Notes under the pieces: model-generated
What the model was told of the DNA's origin: nothing
The model's input: the letters and a program-made list of their open reading frames with translations, nothing else
The model's database searches: none
Position numbers and translations under genes: made by a program
Source of the DNA: CAMDBL01 sp964498125
GTDB lineage: Bacteria; Pseudomonadota; Alphaproteobacteria; Rhizobiales; Hyphomicrobiaceae
Length of the DNA: 54,675 nt
Assembly (NCBI GenBank): GCA_964498125.1
Contig: CAZCGE010000126.1
Span: 1 to 54,675, forward strand
Direction of reading: 5' to 3'
Part shown: positions 49,819 through 54,675 of the stretch, in pieces
Position numbering within the stretch: position 1 is the stretch's first letter
Layout of the letters: the number at the start of each line of letters is the position of its first letter

Positions 49819-50978
49819 TGTTTTCGAGACCCGCCAAAATTGCCGAGCAGCGGCGAGTCGTTCGGGTGATCACACCCGACCGCTTGTTCGAGCAGCGTAT
49901 CCGCAACGCTCTGGGTGCGACGCACCGCTTTCATGTCGAGGCATCTGGTGGTTCACTGGCGGAGATCGCGGACGGCCTTGCTGGCGAGAACCCTGCGTCG
50001 CTCTTGATCATTGAGTTGCGGAACGATCCCGGACCGGACTTGGCGGCGCTCGAAGCCTTGCTCGGCAAATGGTCGACGCCGCCCGCGGTCATCATCATGT
50101 CCGATCGCCTCGCCGAGACGGTTGCGCGCCGCTTCCTGAAACTGCAGATCGCGGACTGGCTGCCTAAGCACAGCAGCGACATCGACGTCGTGCAAGCCTG
50201 CGAAAACGCGCTCAAACCGGCTGCCGCAACCAGCGCTGGGGCACAAGCAAGATGTACGGCGTTTTACCCAGCGATCGGTGGGTCGGGCAACACGACGCTG
50301 AGCTTGGCCAGCGCCTCGGTGCTCGGCGGCAAGGGGCGCTCGGCGTTGTCCGGCTGCTGCGTGGTCGATCTCAATTTCCAATCCGGCTCGGTGGCGGATT
50401 ATCTGGACCTGACGCCGAACCTGCAATTGAGCGAGATCGCCGGCTCTCCCAACCGCCTCGACGCGCATCTGCTCGAAGTGATGTTGTCGCGGCATTCATC
50501 CGGCTTGGCCGTATTGGCCGCGCCGCCATCGCTGAACGCCTACGATATGATCGAGCCCGATCTCGTTGGCCGGCTGCTCGATCTCATTTCGAGCAAATTC
50601 CAGAATGTCGTGATCGACATGCCGCGGATCTGGTTGCCATGGTGCGAGAGTGTCGTGCGTGGCGCCGACAAGGTTTTTATCGTCACCGAAATGACCGTGG
50701 CCGGATTGCGGCAAGCGCGCAGGGTGGCCGATATGCTGGAGCAAACCTGCAACGTCGACACCTCCCGGTCGGTGATCGTCAACAAATGCCCGTGGCTCGA
50801 CAAGGGCGGCGTGACGAAGGCCAATGCGCGGCAGCTGCTCGGCGATCGGCTGTCGCTTTTCATACCCGACCGCATTCGGCTCGTTCGCGAGGCGCAAAAC
50901 CGCGGTGTGCTTTTGTCTGACGTGACCAAGTCGAACAAGATCGGGACCATGTTGCAGTCGGTTCTGGCGCCGCGCTGA
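49815..50978 (+). CDS. cpaE: Pilus localisation ATPase-like protein CpaE/TadZ
   Basis: The protein has 387 residues. Residues about 15-130 form an atypical receiver-like domain (VVRVITPDRLFEQRIRNAL, then LLIIELRNDPGPDL). Residues about 148-380 form a MinD/ParA-like domain with CCVVDLNFQSGSVADYLDL and NVVIDMPRIWLPW. The P-loop reads GGSGNTT (155-161), lacking both lysines of the deviant Walker A motif, so ATP hydrolysis is doubtful; TadZ proteins commonly have such degenerate loops. It places the Tad machine at its cellular site. The ATG at 49815 overlaps the previous TGA. Confidence 0.88.
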   Translation: MMFSRPAKIAEQRRVVRVITPDRLFEQRIRNALGATHRFHVEASGGSLAEIADGLAGENPASLLIIELRNDPGPDLAALEALLGKWSTPPAVIIMSDRLAETVARRFLKLQIADWLPKHSSDIDVVQACENALKPAAATSAGAQARCTAFYPAIGGSGNTTLSLASASVLGGKGRSALSGCCVVDLNFQSGSVADYLDLTPNLQLSEIAGSPNRLDAHLLEVMLSRHSSGLAVLAAPPSLNAYDMIEPDLVGRLLDLISSKFQNVVIDMPRIWLPWCESVVRGADKVFIVTEMTVAGLRQARRVADMLEQTCNVDTSRSVIVNKCPWLDKGGVTKANARQLLGDRLSLFIPDRIRLVREAQNRGVLLSDVTKSNKIGTMLQSVLAPR

Positions 50979-51058
50979 TGGCTTGAGACCGCCAGGGCGG
51001 ATCGTGTTTCCAGTGTTGCCTCGCGGCCTGCGAGGACTTGAAGAGGACATGTGGCGAG

Positions 51059-52471
51059 ATGACGGTACTCAGTCGATTCACAGTTGCGCGCCCGGCGCTG
51101 ACCGATGTCCCCAAGGCGGCAGCGGTGGCGGGCGACATGGCCAGCGTCGTTCCTGTCGAGGTCTATGATAATCAGTCCATTCCGGTCGATGCAGGACTGC
51201 AGCGCAGGATTCTCGACGCGAAGATGCGGCTGCATCGTAAGCTCATCGACGAGATCAACCTGCCAGCCATCGAGAACACCTCGCGGGCGGAACTGCGCGT
51301 CCTCGTCTCGGAGCTGGTCACACGCTACGTCATCGAGGAGCGTCTGCCCGTCAATGCCGGCGAGCTCGAGACCCTGATCGACGAGCTGCTGCACGAGATG
51401 ACGGGCCTCGGCCCCATCGAGCCATTGCTCAAGGACCCGACCATCTCCGATATCCTGATCAATACGCATGAGAACGTCTTTGTGGAGCGCGGAGGCCTGC
51501 TCGAGAAGGTGCCGGTCTTCTTCAAGGACGAGGCGCATCTGCTGCGCATCGTCAACAGGATCGTCTCCGCCGTCGGCCGCCGCGTGGACGAGTCGCAACC
51601 GATGGTCGACGCGCGCTTGCCCGACGGCTCACGCGTCAACGTCGCCGTGCGGCCGGTCGCGGTCGATGGCCCGCTGGTTTCGATCCGCAAGTTTTCCAAG
51701 CGGGCCTTCTCGCTTGACCGGCTGGTGGAGGCCGGCAGCCTGAAACCAATGCCGGCCGCGATGCTTGCCGCCGTCGTCGCATCGCGACTTTCGATCCTCG
51801 TGTCGGGCGGCACCGGCAGCGGCAAAACGACGATGCTCAATGCATTGTCGCAGCACATCTCGCACAAGGAGCGCTTGATCACCATCGAGGACGCGGCCGA
51901 ACTGCAGCTTCAGCAGCCGCACGTCGGACGACTCGAGACCCGTCCGCCGAGCATCGAAGGCAGCGGCGAGATCCGCCAGCGCGAGCTCGTCAAGAATGCG
52001 CTGCGCATGCGGCCGGACCGGATCATCATCGGCGAGGTGCGCGGCGAAGAAGCTTTCGACATGCTGCAGGCCATGAACACGGGTCACGAGGGTTCGCTCA
52101 CCACCATTCACGCCAACACGCCGCGCGACGCAATTTCGCGGCTGGAGCAGATGGTCGGCATGGCCGGGCTGCCGATGAACATGGCGAGCATCCGTTCGCA
52201 GATCGCCGCCGCGATCCGGGTGGTCATTCAGCTGCAGCGCTTCAGCGATGGCATGCGGCGTGTGACGCACATCAGCGAAATCACCGGCATGGAGGGTGAT
52301 GTCGTGCAAATGCAATCGATCTTCGAGTTCGTGCGCACCGGCATCGATGCGGACGGCAGCGTGCGGGGTGAGCTGCGCGCCACGGGCTTGCGCCCGAAGT
52401 TTCTCGACGTTCTCCGATTGGCGGGCTGGGACATGCCGGTCGATGCGTTCGATCCCAAGAAGGCAGCGTAG
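51059..52471 (+). CDS. cpaF: Tad pilus ATPase CpaF/TadA
   Basis: The protein has 470 residues. The N-terminal domain contains LIDEINLPAIENTSRAELRV and HEMTGLGPIEPLLKDPTISD, typical of CpaF. The ATPase core has Walker A SGGTGSGKTTMLNAL (250-258 for the loop), the Asp box TIEDAAELQLQQPHVGRLET, Walker B RIIIGEVRGEEAFDMLQAMN and the His box TGHEGSLTTIHANTPRDA. The hexamer powers pilus extension at the cytoplasmic face with TadB and TadC. The ATG at 51059 is used; a TTG at 51038 would add seven residues. It is about 80 bases after cpaE. Confidence 0.95.
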   Translation: MTVLSRFTVARPALTDVPKAAAVAGDMASVVPVEVYDNQSIPVDAGLQRRILDAKMRLHRKLIDEINLPAIENTSRAELRVLVSELVTRYVIEERLPVNAGELETLIDELLHEMTGLGPIEPLLKDPTISDILINTHENVFVERGGLLEKVPVFFKDEAHLLRIVNRIVSAVGRRVDESQPMVDARLPDGSRVNVAVRPVAVDGPLVSIRKFSKRAFSLDRLVEAGSLKPMPAAMLAAVVASRLSILVSGGTGSGKTTMLNALSQHISHKERLITIEDAAELQLQQPHVGRLETRPPSIEGSGEIRQRELVKNALRMRPDRIIIGEVRGEEAFDMLQAMNTGHEGSLTTIHANTPRDAISRLEQMVGMAGLPMNMASIRSQIAAAIRVVIQLQRFSDGMRRVTHISEITGMEGDVVQMQSIFEFVRTGIDADGSVRGELRATGLRPKFLDVLRLAGWDMPVDAFDPKKAA

Positions 52472-52474
52472 CAC

Positions 52475-53458
52475 ATGCCCAACTTCGAAACTTTGCTGCT
52501 GCGGATCGGCGACTACGGGCCCATTATCTTGTTCACTGTCGCCGTCTTCCTCGGGGCAGAAGCCATTTTCATGGCGGTGTCGCGGCGGCGGCGACACCAA
52601 GGCCAGATCAATGAGCGCCTGCGCATCCTGGCGCGAACCGACGATCGCCAGGCCGCGCTGGTCGAGTTGCGCCGCAGCCGCGGCCTGACGGCGGAAGGCA
52701 GCTATCGCCTGCCGCTCATCGCCTTCAACCGCCTGGTGCTGCAGTCCGGCATCCGACTGCACTTCGGGCAGCTTGCGGTCATTGCGGCGGGCAGCGCCAT
52801 TGTGTCCGGGTTGGTCACAATGAATTGGGCCGGCGCCTGGCCGATCGCTGTATTGGTCGCGCTCGCTTTTGGCGTGCTCGGCCCTATCGTCGTCCTGACA
52901 GTCCTTCGCGCGCGGCGCCGGTCGCGGTTCGAGACGCAGCTTCCCGAATCCATCGACGTCATGGTCCGCAGCCTGAGGGCTGGACACCCCATTCCCGTCG
53001 CGATCGCGATGGTTGCGCGCGAGTTGCCCGATCCCGTCGGCAGCGAGTTTGGCATCGCTGGCGATGAGATGACCTACGGCCTGGACCTTGGAACTGCGAT
53101 GTCGAACTTGCAGAACCGGGTCGGTCAGATGGACCTGTCGATGCTCGTTGTCGCCATTTCGATCCAATCGACGACCGGCGGCAATCTGGCCGAAATTCTC
53201 GGCAACCTGTCGCGCTTGATCCGCGACCGCTCCAAGATGCGCCGCAAGATCAAGGCGCTGTCCGCCGAAGGCCGGTTCTCCGCGATCGCACTCAGCTTGA
53301 TACCGCTCATTGTCGCGGGTTTGATCAATCTGACCTCACCAAATTTCTACGGTGAGGTTCGCAACGATCCAATCTTCATGCCCGTGGTCTATTTCGGCAT
53401 GGCGCTATGGTTGACCGGTACGGTCGTCATGCGTCGCATGGTCAACTTCAGGATCTGA
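52475..53458 (+). CDS. tadB: Tad platform protein TadB
   Basis: The protein has 327 residues. There is one N-terminal helix, then two in the middle (about 90-132) and a pair at the C-terminus (about 270-325). The T2SF cytoplasmic domain is QLPESIDVMVRSLRAGHPIP, then VGQMDLSMLVVAISIQSTTG and GNLAEILGNLSRLIRDRSKM. It is an inner-membrane platform that pairs with TadC and is driven by CpaF. It begins three bases after the cpaF stop, so the genes are co-translated. Confidence 0.94.
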   Translation: MPNFETLLLRIGDYGPIILFTVAVFLGAEAIFMAVSRRRRHQGQINERLRILARTDDRQAALVELRRSRGLTAEGSYRLPLIAFNRLVLQSGIRLHFGQLAVIAAGSAIVSGLVTMNWAGAWPIAVLVALAFGVLGPIVVLTVLRARRRSRFETQLPESIDVMVRSLRAGHPIPVAIAMVARELPDPVGSEFGIAGDEMTYGLDLGTAMSNLQNRVGQMDLSMLVVAISIQSTTGGNLAEILGNLSRLIRDRSKMRRKIKALSAEGRFSAIALSLIPLIVAGLINLTSPNFYGEVRNDPIFMPVVYFGMALWLTGTVVMRRMVNFRI

Positions 53459-53467
53459 TTGCCTCAC

Positions 53468-54442
53468 ATGATCGCAAATATCTTCAGCAGTGACTGGTCA
53501 TTTTCGGCAAACCAACCGTTGGTGTTTGGCCTACTGATTTCCGTTGCCATATTGCTTGCCGTGCTTCTGGTCGGCCATGGGATCATGGCGCGGGTGGAAA
53601 TCCGGCGACGGGCGGTCAGTGCCACGGATTCCGACGTGTCGTTCAGCCCGTCCGATCACCGAGGATCTGGCCATACAGAGCGCACGCAATTCGCGCGCAT
53701 GCTGGCAGAGGCTGGCAAGTTGCTGGCGCCAGGCGACCAACAGGCGCTGTCGGAGCTGCGCAAGCAAATGGTGACGGCGGGGTACTTCTCGGCGAACGCG
53801 ATCCCGATTTATTTTGCGATCCGCATTGGACTGGCCGTCGTCCTGCCCACGTTCCTCGTCCTGTTCGGCAGCAGGCTGCCGCTGGATATTCCGGTCGCGA
53901 TGGGGCTGATCTTTGTTGCTTGCCTGTCTGTGTTGGGGCTGATCGGACCCTCGGTATACCTCGACTGGCGCCGGTCAGCCATGCGCGAGCGTTATCGTCA
54001 AGTATTCCCCGATTTCATGGACCTGATGGTGATCTGCGTCGAAGCCGGCCAGAGTCTGCAGGGCGCGATCGAGCGTGTGGGCCGCGAGATGGCGCCCTCA
54101 TGCCCGCAGCTGGCGGCCAATCTCCATCTTCTCAGTCTCGAATTCAGGGCTGGTCGCAGTTTGACGGAAGGGCTTGAAGGACTGTGGGAGCGCCTGGGCA
54201 TCGAGGAAGTCAAGAGTCTCGGCTTGCTCCTTAAACAATCCGAGGAGCTGGGGACAAGTCTTGCTGCCTCGCTGCGTGTCTACAGTGATGAAATGCGCGA
54301 CAAACGCCTGATGCGCGCGGAAGCGAAGGCCCAGGCGCTGCCGGTCAAGATGACCATTCCCTTGGGGATCTTCATTTTTCCCGTCATCATGATCGTGGTC
54401 ATGTTGCCACTGATTATCCGAATTCGTTCGTCGCTCTTGTAA
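53468..54442 (+). CDS. tadC: Tad platform protein TadC
   Basis: The protein has 324 residues, with membrane helices near the N-terminus, in the middle (about 117-160) and at the C-terminus. The T2SF core is FPDFMDLMVICVEAGQSLQG, then LTEGLEGLWERLGIEEVKSL and LLKQSEELGTSLAASLRVYS, ending in TIPLGIFIFPVIMIVVMLPL. It is a partner of TadB. The ATG at 53468 is chosen; a TTG at 53459 directly after the tadB stop would add three residues. It is the last Tad gene here: a tadD (TPR) gene, often next, is not present before the transposase. Confidence 0.93.
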   Translation: MIANIFSSDWSFSANQPLVFGLLISVAILLAVLLVGHGIMARVEIRRRAVSATDSDVSFSPSDHRGSGHTERTQFARMLAEAGKLLAPGDQQALSELRKQMVTAGYFSANAIPIYFAIRIGLAVVLPTFLVLFGSRLPLDIPVAMGLIFVACLSVLGLIGPSVYLDWRRSAMRERYRQVFPDFMDLMVICVEAGQSLQGAIERVGREMAPSCPQLAANLHLLSLEFRAGRSLTEGLEGLWERLGIEEVKSLGLLLKQSEELGTSLAASLRVYSDEMRDKRLMRAEAKAQALPVKMTIPLGIFIFPVIMIVVMLPLIIRIRSSLL

Positions 54443-54535
54443 GAAGTGGTGTTCTGCAAGCACTCCGAAGTCATGCCTATCCCCATAGTTCCGGCGCAAT
54501 CGCCAGCTACATGAGTTCCAACAAGGAGTTGGACC

Positions 54536-54675
54536 ATGACGCACTCGATGCCGGACGATCTGTGGCGTGATTTTCCCAAGACGGCGCCGGAGTTCGAGGC
54601 GCGGTTCGCGACCGAGGAGGACTGCCGCGCCTACTGGATCGAGGCGCGCTGGGGCGGCGAGCCCACCTGTGCCCA
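54536..54675 (+). mobile_element. IS1595-type transposase, N-terminal part (runs off window)
   Basis: The first 46 residues are MTHSMPDDLWRDFPKTAPEF, then EARFATEEDCRAYWIEARWG, then GEPTCA. They resemble the N-terminal zinc-ribbon region of IS1595/ISXO2-like transposases (FPxTxxEFexRFxTEExCRxYLxxxRWPxGxxCPxC). AAGGAG precedes the ATG at 54536. The gene continues beyond the window, so its completeness cannot be judged. The 93 bases between tadC and this start should hold the element's left inverted repeat, which I cannot define without the right end. Confidence 0.7.

Noticed and set aside
51629..53167. A 512-codon minus-strand frame opposite cpaF and tadB
   Set aside because: An antisense shadow; both plus-strand genes are clear family members.

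Overview
The window is high-GC chromosomal DNA from an alphaproteobacterium. The evidence is the sdhC-sdhD-sdhA order, a compact mraZ-to-murB division and cell-wall (dcw) cluster with ATGA/GTGA gene overlaps, a HyfBCEFGI-type membrane complex and a Tad/Cpa pilus locus. I cannot name a genus with confidence. No tRNA, rRNA or CRISPR array was seen.

Region by region. 1-3420: end of an unknown gene, a cold-shock protein with a long leader, a YkgJ-type cysteine-cluster protein, and on the minus strand an unusual protein that joins a type 1 periplasmic ligand-binding domain to a four-helix pentameric ligand-gated ion channel. 3691-6338: sdhCDA without sdhB. 6485-7035: a small GIY-YIG nuclease-like frame bracketed by inverted copies of a palindromic repeat. 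7096-8658: a glyoxalase-fold (VOC) protein fused to a membrane helix and a long coiled coil. 8959-12223: der, a small secreted protein, holC and rlmJ. 12414-14378: four small exported proteins, three of which share a C-terminal cysteine pattern. 14420-16526: an orphan ParA-type ATPase and xerC.

16535-31198 is the dcw cluster, transcribed on the minus strand: mraZ-rsmH-ftsL-ftsI-murE-murF-mraY-murD-ftsW-murG-murC-murB. It stops at murB: ddl-ftsQ-ftsA-ftsZ do not follow, and a cupin gene on the other strand interrupts it between mraY and murD. Upstream of mraZ is a TGGG array with about 10-bp period, as expected for MraZ operators.

31671-40538 encodes a hydrogenase-4/complex-I-like membrane complex (hyfB, hyfC, hyfE, hyfF, hyfG, hyfI). 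Its large subunit lacks the cysteine pairs that bind the NiFe site, so it is probably a non-hydrogenase 'energy-converting hydrogenase-related' complex. A toxin-antitoxin island splits it between hyfF and hyfG: hicBA lies between two diverged copies of the hyfF 3' end, and next to it is a Phd/VapB-type antitoxin whose VapC toxin has an in-frame amber stop. 40600-41505 holds degraded mobile DNA: an integrase tail, a frameshifted IS630 transposase and a gene remnant.

41669-54442 is a Tad pilus locus: cpaA prepilin peptidase, flp pilin, cpaB, secretin cpaC, a small exported protein, TadG-like and two TadE-like pseudopilins, cpaE/TadZ, cpaF/TadA, tadB and tadC. Together these would process, extrude and anchor a Flp pilus. 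REP-like palindromes sit after cpaA and between flp and cpaB. The window ends inside the start of an IS1595-type transposase.
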